A stretch of 64,000 bases of DNA from JAQWRV01 sp045564915 (GTDB taxonomy: Bacteria > Pseudomonadota > Alphaproteobacteria > Rhodospirillales > Rhodospirillaceae). Both the position numbers and the translations under genes were made by a program. The stretch covers positions 1 to 64,000 of the forward strand of contig JBJLGL010000001.1 in the NCBI GenBank assembly GCA_045564915.1. The letters are read 5' to 3'. Positions 27,615 through 36,464 of this stretch are shown in pieces. Within the stretch, counting starts at the first letter, position 1. Each line of letters begins with the position of its first letter. Below the pieces are notes generated by a model. It had not been told where the DNA came from. It worked only from the letters and a program-made list of their open reading frames with translations, and did not search any database.

Positions 27615-28337
27615 ATGACACAGACTGCAAGCCAGCCGAACGTAGCATTCGAAGCAAAAGATACGCATATCGAAGCCAAGCTTCGCTACTTTTATGACGA
27701 TACAGGAGAAAGTGGTCGGGAATGGATCACCTTGACTGCTAATTCAGAGGGTATGCGGACTGTGCGAACGCTAAGTGAATTGGATGATGTGGGTCTTCAG
27801 CGGAATGCAATTATTACCTATAGCCCTAGTTTCCGGGCGCAAGACGGATACATCCATATGATGCAGAATCAGGCCTTCTTAGGCTCCGGGTGGTTCCGAT
27901 TTGGAGAAAATTCTGTAGCGCTGGAGGCAGAAACGGCGCTCGAGGGCCGTATCTCGCAACGTATGGTGTTTGATGAACCCATCGGCATATTTGCCCCACA
28001 CCCCGTTTTTCTAGATGGCTGGCATTGCACGCTTCATAATCCTAGAGGCCCAACTATCCAGAATTTACGTAATTGCATAACCTCATCACCGCACTGGCAC
28101 GGCGCCTCAGGCCCACTGATCTGCGCTCAACATCGACGAATTGAGCGATTACCCGATGAGGAAGTAACTGTTAAAGCAGGAACCTTTATGTGCGAGTCCT
28201 ATCATCTAATTCCACAAGCTGCGCAGCGCCCACCTATTAAGTTTTGGGTCCACGGGCCACACAAAATCTTGGTCAGACTGCGCTGGGATTTTCTAAAGGC
28301 TACTTACGAGCTTACTAATGTTAAAGAACACTCCTGA
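27615..28337 (+). CDS. Conserved hypothetical protein, beta-rich, function unknown
   Basis: I do not recognise this 240-residue protein. It has no signal peptide or membrane segment. The composition suggests a beta-barrel or lipocalin-like fold: alternating hydrophobic strands (AKLRYFYDD, AIITYSPSFRA, SVALEAETAL, VTVKAGTFMCESYHLI, KILVRLRWDFLKATYELT). A His/Trp/Cys-rich centre (FLDGWHCTLHNP...SPHWHGASG) might bind a ligand or metal. The strand series and the phrase EVTVKAGTF recall DUF3108-type proteins, but only loosely. A membrane protein gene follows 69 bp downstream on the same strand. Confidence 0.6.
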   Translation: MTQTASQPNVAFEAKDTHIEAKLRYFYDDTGESGREWITLTANSEGMRTVRTLSELDDVGLQRNAIITYSPSFRAQDGYIHMMQNQAFLGSGWFRFGENSVALEAETALEGRISQRMVFDEPIGIFAPHPVFLDGWHCTLHNPRGPTIQNLRNCITSSPHWHGASGPLICAQHRRIERLPDEEVTVKAGTFMCESYHLIPQAAQRPPIKFWVHGPHKILVRLRWDFLKATYELTNVKEHS

Positions 28338-28406
28338 AGCTGGATTGGCATATACCTTACATTATGATAGAGCCCCATTACCATTGGCCAGGAGGCAAAA
28401 GCGGCT

Positions 28407-29081
28407 ATGATGATTACGACATACGATATTCTTATTTACGTCCACACGCTGCTATTTGTCTATTGGCTCGGCGGGGATCTGGGCGTTTATCTGTCTGCTA
28501 AATTTGTAGCCGACCGAAGGCTATCGTTAGAGGAGCGTTTTCGCTTCATGAAAGTATTACTGCAATGTGATATGGGGCCCCGTACAGCCCTTATCGGCTT
28601 GCTACCAGTCGGCTTCCAGATGGCCTGGGAATTGGGTTTGTCCTCTATTGGTGGCATATACCTAGTCACAATTTGGATCACTAGTTTGACATGGCTTGCA
28701 GCAAACTGGTGGATGTTCTTTAACGACCAACATCGCATGACTAATAAGTTACGGGACATAGATATGTATGTCCGCTACACCGTTATCGTCATCATGGGAG
28801 CCATAGGTCTTGTTTCCTTCTTTAGAAATTACCCCATGGCTGATAACTGGCTAGCAGCGAAGATTTTCTTATTTGCGTTGACCGTCTCGCTAGGTGTTTA
28901 CCTCCGCAGTGAGCTCAAGAATTGGCAAATAGGTTTTGGTATGGTTCGCAACGGAGGAGAAGAAGCCGAAAAAGGCAATGACATTGTCGCCGCATCACTT
29001 GGCCGTTCAAAAGTAGCAGCCTTAGCATTATGGTTTCTTGTCGCTTTGATAGCCTTCTTAGGCAAGGTCAAACCATTCTGA
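28407..29081 (+). CDS. Membrane protein, CopD/DUF2269-like
   Basis: The 224-residue protein has about six hydrophobic segments. The first helix (ILIYVHTLLFVYWLGGDLGVYLSA) has the His-x6-Trp-x-Gly-Gly arrangement of CopD-like and related heme-redox membrane families. A later helix has NWWMFFNDQHRM. The specific function is unknown. An AGGAGG ribosome binding site precedes the ATG pair at 28407. It is probably co-transcribed with the unknown 240-aa gene upstream. The convergent deacetylase gene has its terminator between them. Confidence 0.6.
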   Translation: MMITTYDILIYVHTLLFVYWLGGDLGVYLSAKFVADRRLSLEERFRFMKVLLQCDMGPRTALIGLLPVGFQMAWELGLSSIGGIYLVTIWITSLTWLAANWWMFFNDQHRMTNKLRDIDMYVRYTVIVIMGAIGLVSFFRNYPMADNWLAAKIFLFALTVSLGVYLRSELKNWQIGFGMVRNGGEEAEKGNDIVAASLGRSKVAALALWFLVALIAFLGKVKPF

Positions 29082-29278
29082 CTAAATAAAAACAAGTAAT
29101 AATGATAGCCTTATCCCTAAAAGCAACCAGATACTGCTCGGTAACTTAGGCTAGAACCCCCGAATTTCCAGTTTTTTAGCTGAGCGCAGCGCGTCTTTCA
29201 GCACTTGCAGAAGCACGCCGCTGGTGGGGCCTAGAGCTAAAGTCTAAATATTAGGGTATGCTATACGCTAATTAATAA

Positions 29279-29302
29279 GAGCGGGGCATTTAGTGGCCCC
29301 GC
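29279..29302 (-). terminator. Probable intrinsic terminator of the deacetylase operon
   Basis: A 7-bp GC-rich stem (GCGGGGC at 29281-29287, GCCCCGC at 29296-29302) has an 8-nt loop just downstream of the deacetylase stop on the minus strand. It is followed in that direction by TCTTATTAATT, a T-rich though not pure T tract. Confidence 0.6.
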
Positions 29303-29318
29303 CCTCGGATTGAAGCCT

Positions 29319-30203
29319 CTAAACGTAGTTTTGCCTATACCAGTCGTTAACCTCGTCGCCAGTGGTTAACCACACGTCTGAGTGACTTGCTATATGTTCA
29401 AAAGCCCGCTTAAGGTGCTTAGCACGAAATGGTTGACCAACAAGGAAGTTATGTAAGCAAATCGGCATGATGCGCGCGTTAGCGGAGCCCTCCTCATAGA
29501 GGACATCAAATTGATCAATGATCATGTCGCCAAAGGCTTCGCCAGTGACACCAAGATTAAGGAAAGCCGGAATATCATTGAGTTCAACTGTGTACGGAAC
29601 AGATATCAAGCTCCCGGTTTTAGTGTTGAACTTAAACGGCTGGTCATCAGCACAAAAATCACACAGATATTGGACACCTAAGTCAGCCAGAATATTGGGC
29701 GTGTTCATGGTCTCAACCAAAAAGGGGCCAAGCCAGCCTTTGGTCTTACGCCCTAGGACACTCTCCATATCGTGCAAGACGGAGCTAATAATTTCCCTTT
29801 CACGATCCTCCTCAATACCGGATAGGAAATTAGCTGGAGCGTTATTAATACCGTGACCGATCCAAGCCCAATTACGCTTTTCCCCCTCTTCAATGATACG
29901 CGGGTACTCCCGTATGATATCTGAGTTGAGACAGACTGTTCCGCGCATGCCTAGTGGGTCCATGATATCCATCATGCGCCACAGACCAACCCGGTTGCCA
30001 TAATCGCGCCAACCGTAGTTGAGTGGATCGGGAGAAAATCCAGCAGTACCCGGCACAAGGGCTGTCCCCGGGATGTCTTCAGGGAAATGTTCAATGTTGA
30101 TGTAAGGTACGACGGCAACCCGCGCACCGTTAGGTAATTCTAGGGGTTCGCGATCAATAATAGCTGAATAATCGTAATGGCTTGTCTGAGTAAGATTGCT
30201 CAT
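29319..30203 (-). CDS. Polysaccharide deacetylase-family (PuuE-like) amidohydrolase
   Basis: The 294-residue cytoplasmic protein has the NodB-homology fold. VAVVPYINIEHFPEDIPG at about 28-45 and RDYGNRVGLWRMMDIMDPLGMRGTVCLNSDI resemble PuuE and related enzymes that hydrolyse cyclic amides rather than chitin; the metal-region WIGHGINN is present. PuuE relatives act on allantoin or similar ureides, but the substrate here is unknown. The isochorismatase-like gene ends 36 bp upstream, and the pair is divergent from a TAXI-TRAP transporter, suggesting uptake and stepwise hydrolysis of a nitrogenous compound. Confidence 0.78.
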   Translation of the reverse strand: MSNLTQTSHYDYSAIIDREPLELPNGARVAVVPYINIEHFPEDIPGTALVPGTAGFSPDPLNYGWRDYGNRVGLWRMMDIMDPLGMRGTVCLNSDIIREYPRIIEEGEKRNWAWIGHGINNAPANFLSGIEEDREREIISSVLHDMESVLGRKTKGWLGPFLVETMNTPNILADLGVQYLCDFCADDQPFKFNTKTGSLISVPYTVELNDIPAFLNLGVTGEAFGDMIIDQFDVLYEEGSANARIMPICLHNFLVGQPFRAKHLKRAFEHIASHSDVWLTTGDEVNDWYRQNYV

Positions 30204-30239
30204 GATTTTACCCTCTTATTTCTAAACTTGGTGATTGGC

Positions 30240-30881
30240 CTATTGAAGGCTTCCAAAATATTCCAGTATCTCTTCTTTAGAGACAACGTCTCCATACTTA
30301 CCATTAATATCAAATAGATTAGCTTCATGAGGTCCGTCATGGCGATCACCGACACACTCGCGCACAACTATAGTGCGGTAGCCATTTTGGCATCCGTCAA
30401 CTGCCGTTGCGCGTATACAGCCGGAAGTCGAGCAGCCGATAAGTATAAGGGTATCAACACCTTTAGCAGTTAGAGTTGCTCCCAAACTTGTACCGAAAAA
30501 TACACTAGCATACTGTTTGGTAATCATTGTCTCTGATTCGAGCGGCGTAACTTCATCACAAGTCTCTGCCAGTGGATCTCCTTCAACTAAACATTTTAGG
30601 ACGGGAGCCTTAACGATCCAAATACCGCCATTTTCAAAATTATGAGGATTGTAGCGAACATTTGTATGGAGAACAGGTACTCCTTTAGCTCTGGCGGCCT
30701 CAATCACTGGAGGACTTTCTCGCACAGCATCTACCACACCAGGCGCGAATAATGGCGAACCTTCCGTGGTATACCCTTTCATGAAGTCGATCACTACTAG
30801 AGCTGGTTTGGTGCCAAAGCCAACTCGGTTATCCCAAACTCCCTTGTAATTGTCTCCTACAGACTGATTGGTATCACTCAT
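30240..30881 (-). CDS. Isochorismatase-family hydrolase, N-carbamoylsarcosine amidase-like
   Basis: The 213-residue cytoplasmic cysteine hydrolase has its triad visible: Asp32 in VVIDFMKGY, Lys122 in MITKQYASVFFGT and Cys155 in GCSTSGCIRATA. The TSGCxRAT motif matches N-carbamoylsarcosine amidohydrolases, which release ammonia and CO2 from carbamoyl amino acids. With the downstream PuuE-like gene (36 bp) it forms a two-step amide-hydrolysis operon. No creatinine- or hydantoin-specific enzyme is present, so the substrate is not assigned. Confidence 0.85.
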   Translation of the reverse strand: MSDTNQSVGDNYKGVWDNRVGFGTKPALVVIDFMKGYTTEGSPLFAPGVVDAVRESPPVIEAARAKGVPVLHTNVRYNPHNFENGGIWIVKAPVLKCLVEGDPLAETCDEVTPLESETMITKQYASVFFGTSLGATLTAKGVDTLILIGCSTSGCIRATAVDGCQNGYRTIVVRECVGDRHDGPHEANLFDINGKYGDVVSKEEILEYFGSLQ

Positions 30882-30990
30882 GTCATCCCCTGTTAGTATT
30901 TCTTTATGTAGGTTTCTCTATTACTCATAAAATAGCCTACAGCGACTACAACGCTTGCGCCATGCGCATTGTGGCCTAAACTAAGACATC

Positions 30991-32016
30991 ATGATGATTA
31001 TGTTCGCATCGAGAACAGGGCTGATGGCCCTTGGAGTGTTGAGCGGACTCGTTCTTACGAGCCCGTCTACGGCCGATTCTTACATTCTCGCCACCGCAAC
31101 AACGGGTGGAACCTATTACCCGGTAGGAGTTGCTCTCGCAACACTTACAAAAATCAAACTTGAACCTGAAGGTGGACCATCACTATCTGCCATATCATCC
31201 GCTGGATCTGCTGAAAACATTAAGATGTTGCGCGAGGGCCAAGTTGGCTTCGCAATTTTGCAAGGAATCTATGGTGCATGGGCCAGGGATGGCAGCGGAG
31301 GCCTCTCTGATGAAGGACCCCAAGCCTATCTCCGAGCAGTGACCGCACTCTGGCCTAACGTGGAACATTGGGTCGTCCGTAAGGAGTTTGCCAGGACGGG
31401 GACGGCCGCAGATTTTGATGAATTGCGAGGCAAAGGTTTATCGATTGGTGCGCGCAACTCCGGCACAGAAGGCTCCGGCCGGGCCCTCCTAGCAAACCTT
31501 GGATATTCTCCAAAGATGGACTTCAAGCTCGTATACCAGGGCTACGAGCAAAGCGCGGACGGGATGCAGAATCGGATACTTAGTGCAGCCAATCTAGCCG
31601 CTGGACCGCCCGTTCCTGCTGTAAGCAGGTTATTTGCAACCATGAAAGATAAGGTGCGCCTTCTTTCGTTTACTGATGAACAAATGATCAGGGCTAATAC
31701 ACCCCGCATTTTGTGGACCCGGTACGTGATTCCTGCAGGCACATACCCAGGCCAAACTAAGCCGGTAAGGACATTAGGTCAGACAAATTTCCTGGCAGTG
31801 CATGAAAATGTATCTGAGGCAGATGTCTACAAGATCGTTTCATCTCTTTACGCCAACTTACCATTCATAAAGTCCGTTCATAAAGCTACTGCAGACATGA
31901 GCTTGGAGGTCGCATTAGCCGGATTACCGGTGCCACTGCATCCAGGTGCATTACGTTTCTATAAAGAGGCTGGATTAGACGTGGCTACTGAATTGCTGCC
32001 GCCGGAATACCCTTGA
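30991..32016 (+). CDS. TAXI-family TRAP transporter substrate-binding protein
   Basis: The 341-residue periplasmic protein has a signal peptide (LMALGVLSGLVLTSPSTADS, about 11-30). Signature segments are ILATATTGGTYYPVGVALATL and SAISSAGSAENIKMLREGQVGFAILQG, both typical of TAXI proteins. It delivers an organic acid or amino-acid-like solute to a fused TRAP permease, which follows directly with a four-base TTGA overlap of stop and start. It is divergent from the amidase/deacetylase operon (109-bp gap), making that pathway's substrate a reasonable ligand guess. Confidence 0.9.
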   Translation: MMIMFASRTGLMALGVLSGLVLTSPSTADSYILATATTGGTYYPVGVALATLTKIKLEPEGGPSLSAISSAGSAENIKMLREGQVGFAILQGIYGAWARDGSGGLSDEGPQAYLRAVTALWPNVEHWVVRKEFARTGTAADFDELRGKGLSIGARNSGTEGSGRALLANLGYSPKMDFKLVYQGYEQSADGMQNRILSAANLAAGPPVPAVSRLFATMKDKVRLLSFTDEQMIRANTPRILWTRYVIPAGTYPGQTKPVRTLGQTNFLAVHENVSEADVYKIVSSLYANLPFIKSVHKATADMSLEVALAGLPVPLHPGALRFYKEAGLDVATELLPPEYP

Positions 32017-33503
32017 ACGTAAGCAATGTTACATCGTCCTTAGATCAGAAACTGACTGATAGCTCTTGGTTGAAAATAGTTGCAGCTGTTATCGCCCTTG
32101 CGCACCTGTACCTCAATTCTTTTTCATCACTTTCTGATTTGTGGGCCTCCTTACTTCACTTCGGCCTAATGGGCCTTCTCGTATCATTTGCTTTGGCTGA
32201 AAAAAAAGCAAGCGGGGGTCAGTTTGGCAAGTTACCCAAATTTTTCTTGGGCGGCATTATTTTGTTTGCGTCCTTATATCTCATCATGAGTGAAGATGCG
32301 TTCTATAATCGCGGACAAAACTTCAATAAGTGGGACTGGACCTTTAGCATTCTAGCAGTGGTAGGTGCACTAGAACTAGCCCGGCGCACAACTGGCTGGG
32401 TCATTCCGATTCTCGCAGTTCTGGCATTAACATACGCAACTTTTTGGGGTCGTTTTGTAACAGGAGTATTCCACTTCCCCGGCCTGACATGGGAAACCAT
32501 GCTTTATCGGGCAACTTACGGTGGTGATGGAATGTTTGGCACTATAGCCCGTATCTCCTGGACATATGTATTCATGTTTATTTTGTTCGGTACCATGCTC
32601 CTAAAAAGTGGGGCATCAGATATGATTTTGGGTCTTGCCCGCAGAGCTGCAGCACGGTTTGTCGGAGGACCGGGTCTCGTGGCCGTGTTCTCTTCTGGGC
32701 TAATGGGATCAGTGTCAGGCTCTGCTATTGGTAATACCGTTTCTACTGGTGTTGTTACTATTCCGCTAATGCGACAATCAGGATTTCCTGCCCGGACTGC
32801 CGCCGGTATCGAAGCTGCTTCATCAACTGGCGGACAGTTGATGCCTCCAGTTATGGGTGCTGGTGCATTTCTTATGGCCGCCTATACGGGCGAGAATTAT
32901 ATGACCATTATCGGTGTCGCCGCTTTACCAGCATTACTCTATTTTCTCTCTGTCGCTTTCCAAGTGCGCTGCGTGGCTTTGCGACTTGGGCTTAATACAA
33001 ACTTGTCTAAACACGAAGATACAGAATTCTCACAGGATTGGCCTGTTCTTATACCAATCGCTATTCTAGTCGGTTTGCTGATTACAGGTTTCACACCAAC
33101 TTGGTCAGCTGGTATGGCTTCTGTTGCATGCATAATTTGTGCAAGATTTGGCCGACGTCCGATGGGCCTAAAGGATGTTATCGATGGACTTGCTCAGGCA
33201 AGTGTGACGGCAGCCCCCATAGCCGTATTGCTGATTGCTGTCGGTCTTGTCATCATGGCCGTTACAACGACTGGTCTGGGGCCAACCGTTTCTCAAATGA
33301 TTATTAACTGGTCAGGCGGCAGCCTGGTTCTAACTTTAATTCTCGTTGCACTAGCCTCTCTAATTCTAGGACTTGGTCTTCCTGTCACGGCAGCTTATGT
33401 AGTGCTTGCGCCACTAGCTGCACCGGCCCTTGCAGATCTAATCCTACAAGCCAAACTTATAGAAGCTCTGATGGGGGAACACTCAATGAAGGTGCCCGCG
33501 TAA
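32013..33503 (+). CDS. TRAP transporter fused DctQM permease, N-terminal part (frameshifted)
   Basis: This 496-residue open frame covers the DctQ-like and most of the DctM-like membrane region, with GSVSGSAIGNTVSTGVVTIPLM and EAASSTGGQLMPPVMGAGAFL as TRAP permease signatures. It starts at TTG 32013, overlapping the TAXI stop. At 33473-33477 a run of five G is followed by an ending of unrelated sequence (HSMKVPA, stop). In the minus-one frame from this run the protein continues without break as GGTLNEGARVILLAF, then joins the downstream frame. The gene is therefore split by a one-base deletion, an assembly or sequencing error, or minus-one ribosomal frameshifting. Confidence 0.85.
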   Translation: MNVSNVTSSLDQKLTDSSWLKIVAAVIALAHLYLNSFSSLSDLWASLLHFGLMGLLVSFALAEKKASGGQFGKLPKFFLGGIILFASLYLIMSEDAFYNRGQNFNKWDWTFSILAVVGALELARRTTGWVIPILAVLALTYATFWGRFVTGVFHFPGLTWETMLYRATYGGDGMFGTIARISWTYVFMFILFGTMLLKSGASDMILGLARRAAARFVGGPGLVAVFSSGLMGSVSGSAIGNTVSTGVVTIPLMRQSGFPARTAAGIEAASSTGGQLMPPVMGAGAFLMAAYTGENYMTIIGVAALPALLYFLSVAFQVRCVALRLGLNTNLSKHEDTEFSQDWPVLIPIAILVGLLITGFTPTWSAGMASVACIICARFGRRPMGLKDVIDGLAQASVTAAPIAVLLIAVGLVIMAVTTTGLGPTVSQMIINWSGGSLVLTLILVALASLILGLGLPVTAAYVVLAPLAAPALADLILQAKLIEALMGEHSMKVPA

Positions 33504-33517
33504 TCCTTCTCGCATTT

Positions 33518-34078
33518 ATGCCAGAACAAGCTGTAATCCTAAATGAAACTATGAGCCGAAAGATGGCGATAGAATTTTTTGCCACAATTCCACTGGAACT
33601 AAGAAGCACAATATCTGACCAGGGGTTATCCGGCAGCACTGTTACAGCAGCACTACTTTCCGCGCATATGATTGTGTTCTGGCTATCACAAGATTCAAAC
33701 GTCACACCACCTGTATGCCTGACCGCTTATGCAGCAGCAGGAATAGCTGGGACTAAGCCAGTAGAAACAGGATTTACAGCCTGGGGTTTTGCTAAAGGGA
33801 TCTACGTCATCCCTTTAGTGATAGCATTCACCCCACTGGTTGGCGGTAATGGACTAGAATTAGTAGGTATCGTTTTATTTACTAGTGCCTCCTTATATGC
33901 TTTCGCGGGTTCACTGCAGGGTTATTTGGAAGGACCACTCCGTCCCACGCTCCGCCTATTAACAGCCGCTGTGGCAGTTTTCCTTATTTGGCCTCATGGT
34001 TCGTGGAGTCTTAATGCACTCGCCCTCGCCTTACTTGCAGCTATAGTTTGGATATCCAAACGGTCTAAGTCGCCATGA
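33518..34078 (+). CDS. TRAP transporter fused permease, C-terminal part (second half of the split gene)
   Basis: This 186-residue open frame continues the permease. LSAHMIVFWLSQDSNVTPPVCLTAYAAAGIAG and TGFTAWGFAKGIYVIPL are standard C-terminal DctM segments, followed by a further membrane domain as in the long TAXI-linked permeases. The reading frame is open upstream of 33518 as far as the G-run at 33473-33477; the in-frame ATG is internal and has no ribosome binding site, so it is probably not a separate gene. Its stop overlaps the start of the methyltransferase gene (ATGA). Confidence 0.8.
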   Translation: MPEQAVILNETMSRKMAIEFFATIPLELRSTISDQGLSGSTVTAALLSAHMIVFWLSQDSNVTPPVCLTAYAAAGIAGTKPVETGFTAWGFAKGIYVIPLVIAFTPLVGGNGLELVGIVLFTSASLYAFAGSLQGYLEGPLRPTLRLLTAAVAVFLIWPHGSWSLNALALALLAAIVWISKRSKSP

Positions 34079-35655
34079 GCGACGCTAGTAGAGAATATCA
34101 GCGGGCAGAATTAGCTCTCATACAGGGCAACATAAGTGAAGCCCTTTCGGGTTCTCTTATGGCCTTGGCACTCAATCCCGGAAAGTCAGCACACCGTGCT
34201 ATGGCGATGAAGCTTTTGGGTATGACGGGAGGATACCCAACTCTACCAGGACCTGTCTTAGACGGATTAGTCCGATGTATTGATGATCCAGACCTTGATC
34301 TGCAGCCCCTTGCTCTTGTAGTGCGAAACCTGCTCGATGCAAACCCGCTACGCGACCAATGGCTAGAGCTTAGTCAATCATCAGATTTTGGCAGCACCGA
34401 ATTAGCAATTAAGGACGATATCTTTGATTCACTCTTCAACGACCGCTTGGTCAGAGCTGTACTAACGCAAGCAACTAATGTCAGCCTTGACCTCGAACAC
34501 ATTCTCACTGGACTCCGGCACCACGCCCTAAGAGCTGCTACCCATGGTAAAGTTTCCTTACTTACTAGCCGCTATAGTGAATTCTATAGTGCATTAACCA
34601 TTCAAGCCGAGCGTACGGAGTACGTATGGGAAGAAACGGAAGAAGAAACAGGGTGGTTAGCATGTATTAATATAGAAGCAGATAATGATCTTATTATGCG
34701 GGCATTTCGGCCAACGAAAATGTCAGCACCAATGACCTTCCCAAACCTCACAAGGGTAACCGATACAACGTCTCTCAAGATTCAAGACCAATACACCACT
34801 TATCCATATCCAAGGTGGGAACGCATTTCGACAATACAACCGCAAACATTAGAAAACCTACTTCGCAGGCGCTTCCCAAAACAAATTTGGCCGGAGCGTT
34901 TCAAAGGTAGTGTATTCGGGCTGAGTGCAGGATGCGGCACCGGACTAGGCGCAGCGATGCTATCACAGTCTATCAAGAACCTGTCCCTAACCGCCATAGA
35001 TCTCAGCCCCACCAGCTTAGCCTTTGCCAAAACTAAAACAGATTATTTTGGAATCCACAGTATCAAGTTTGGCTTAGGTGACATTCTTGAACTTGGCAAA
35101 ATGAATGGCCGATTCGATATTGTAGAGTGCTCAGGCGTAATACATCACATGGCTAGACCAGAGAAAGGTTTAGAGGCCTTGCGTACCTGTGTTGAATCTG
35201 ATGGCGTCTTACGGATTGCCCTCTACAGCAAGCGGGCACGTAAAGCGGTTGTTGCTGCAAAGTTATTGATTAAGGAACGTGGTATACCCGACAGTCTAGC
35301 TGGCCTCCGTCGAGCACGCCTCGAGATCAACACACTACCAATGGACCACCCTGCAAGAGGGGTTATAGATACGCCAGAGTTTTTCACCCTAAGTGGCCTT
35401 CACGACTTAGTTTTCAATGTGCATGAACAGCATTTTACACCAAAAGACCTCAAATGCTTGCTCGAATGCGTAGGTCTCCAATTTATTGGCTTCGATCATG
35501 TAGACCCCACTGTCATGGTAAGATATCAGATCGAATTCCCAGGGGATCCAGAGCAGACCAATCTAGACAATTGGGAAGTATTTGAGCAGAAGCACCCAGA
35601 GACTTTTAACGAAATGTACCAGATTTGGTGCCGGCCCGTAACATATTCGCCGTAA
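34075..35655 (+). CDS. SAM-dependent methyltransferase with N-terminal helical (TPR-like) region
   Basis: The 526-residue cytoplasmic protein starts with a TPR-like repeat (EYQRAELALIQGNISEALSGSLMALALNP), then an all-helical region, then a class I methyltransferase domain from about 270. Its glycine motif is GLSAGCGTGLGAAML, with IDLSPTSLAFAKTK as acidic motif II and IVECSGVIHHM as motif IV. The substrate is unknown. The start overlaps the TRAP permease stop by four bases (ATGA), so translation is coupled to the transporter gene. It is followed by the tam gene. Confidence 0.75.
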   Translation: MSDASREYQRAELALIQGNISEALSGSLMALALNPGKSAHRAMAMKLLGMTGGYPTLPGPVLDGLVRCIDDPDLDLQPLALVVRNLLDANPLRDQWLELSQSSDFGSTELAIKDDIFDSLFNDRLVRAVLTQATNVSLDLEHILTGLRHHALRAATHGKVSLLTSRYSEFYSALTIQAERTEYVWEETEEETGWLACINIEADNDLIMRAFRPTKMSAPMTFPNLTRVTDTTSLKIQDQYTTYPYPRWERISTIQPQTLENLLRRRFPKQIWPERFKGSVFGLSAGCGTGLGAAMLSQSIKNLSLTAIDLSPTSLAFAKTKTDYFGIHSIKFGLGDILELGKMNGRFDIVECSGVIHHMARPEKGLEALRTCVESDGVLRIALYSKRARKAVVAAKLLIKERGIPDSLAGLRRARLEINTLPMDHPARGVIDTPEFFTLSGLHDLVFNVHEQHFTPKDLKCLLECVGLQFIGFDHVDPTVMVRYQIEFPGDPEQTNLDNWEVFEQKHPETFNEMYQIWCRPVTYSP

Positions 35656-35672
35656 AAGGAACTAATAAAGCA

Positions 35673-36446
35673 ATGGAAAAAAGTTGGGATCCTGACGTGT
35701 ATTTAAGCTATCAGGCTTACCGGGCCCGCCCTGCCTTTGACCTAATGAAACAGATCAAACTGGATATTGATGGCAACATAGTAGATCTCGGTTGCGGCCC
35801 AGGCAATGTGACAAAGCATCTTAAGGATACGTGGCCTAACAGGGTCGTAACAGGCGTCGATAAGTCTGAAACGATGCTGGCTAGAGCACGTGATTCCTAC
35901 CCAGAGATATCCTGGGAGAAGGGAGATATCGCCACATGGACTGCTGAGCAACCCATGGCTTTAATATTCTCAAATGCTGCCTTGCACTGGCTTAGTAATC
36001 ACCACCAAGTGCTGCCACGATTGCTACGTTCGGTTAAAACTGGTGGCTGGTTAGCATTCCAAATTCCAGTGACCGAGGAATCAGAATACCAAAAGTGTAT
36101 CCAAGCCACAGTAAATTCGAGACGCTGGTCAAACAGACTAGCCAATGTCTGGACTTACAAGAACCCGATGGATCCCAACTATTATTATGACCTTCTAACT
36201 AACGATAGTACTTCAATCGATATATGGATGACTGACTATCACCATATTTTAGAAGGCCAGAATCCAGTAGCTGATTGGATTATGGGGACAGGTCTAACTC
36301 CTTATTTAGCCGTTCTAAATAAGGCCGAACAAACTAACTTTATTAGCGATTATAAGCAGCGCGTTCTAGCCGCCTATCCGAAGCATGCCAATGGCAAAAC
36401 TTTATTTCTAATGAAACGCATTTTTGTTTTAGCGCAAAAAGCCTGA
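35673..36446 (+). CDS. tam: Trans-aconitate 2-methyltransferase-like enzyme
   Basis: The 257-residue SAM-dependent methyltransferase contains WDPDVYLSYQAYRARPAFDLM at the N-terminus, SAM motif VDLGCGPGN at about 37-45, VDKSETMLARAR and ALHWLSNH, all characteristic of Tam, which methylates trans-aconitate, an inhibitor of the TCA cycle. The open frame starts earlier at 35625, but ATG 35673 gives the family N-terminus and lies after the upstream stop (17-bp gap). It probably belongs to the TAXI-TRAP transcription unit, consistent with organic acid metabolism. Confidence 0.87.
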   Translation: MEKSWDPDVYLSYQAYRARPAFDLMKQIKLDIDGNIVDLGCGPGNVTKHLKDTWPNRVVTGVDKSETMLARARDSYPEISWEKGDIATWTAEQPMALIFSNAALHWLSNHHQVLPRLLRSVKTGGWLAFQIPVTEESEYQKCIQATVNSRRWSNRLANVWTYKNPMDPNYYYDLLTNDSTSIDIWMTDYHHILEGQNPVADWIMGTGLTPYLAVLNKAEQTNFISDYKQRVLAAYPKHANGKTLFLMKRIFVLAQKA

Positions 36447-36464
36447 TTCTGCGGCTATCATAGA

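Noticed and set aside
33471..33520. Programmed minus-one frameshifting as the preferred reading of the TRAP permease split
   Set aside because: The run of five G lacks a clear canonical slippery heptamer and I see no downstream pseudoknot or hairpin, so a simple deletion or sequencing error is at least as likely.
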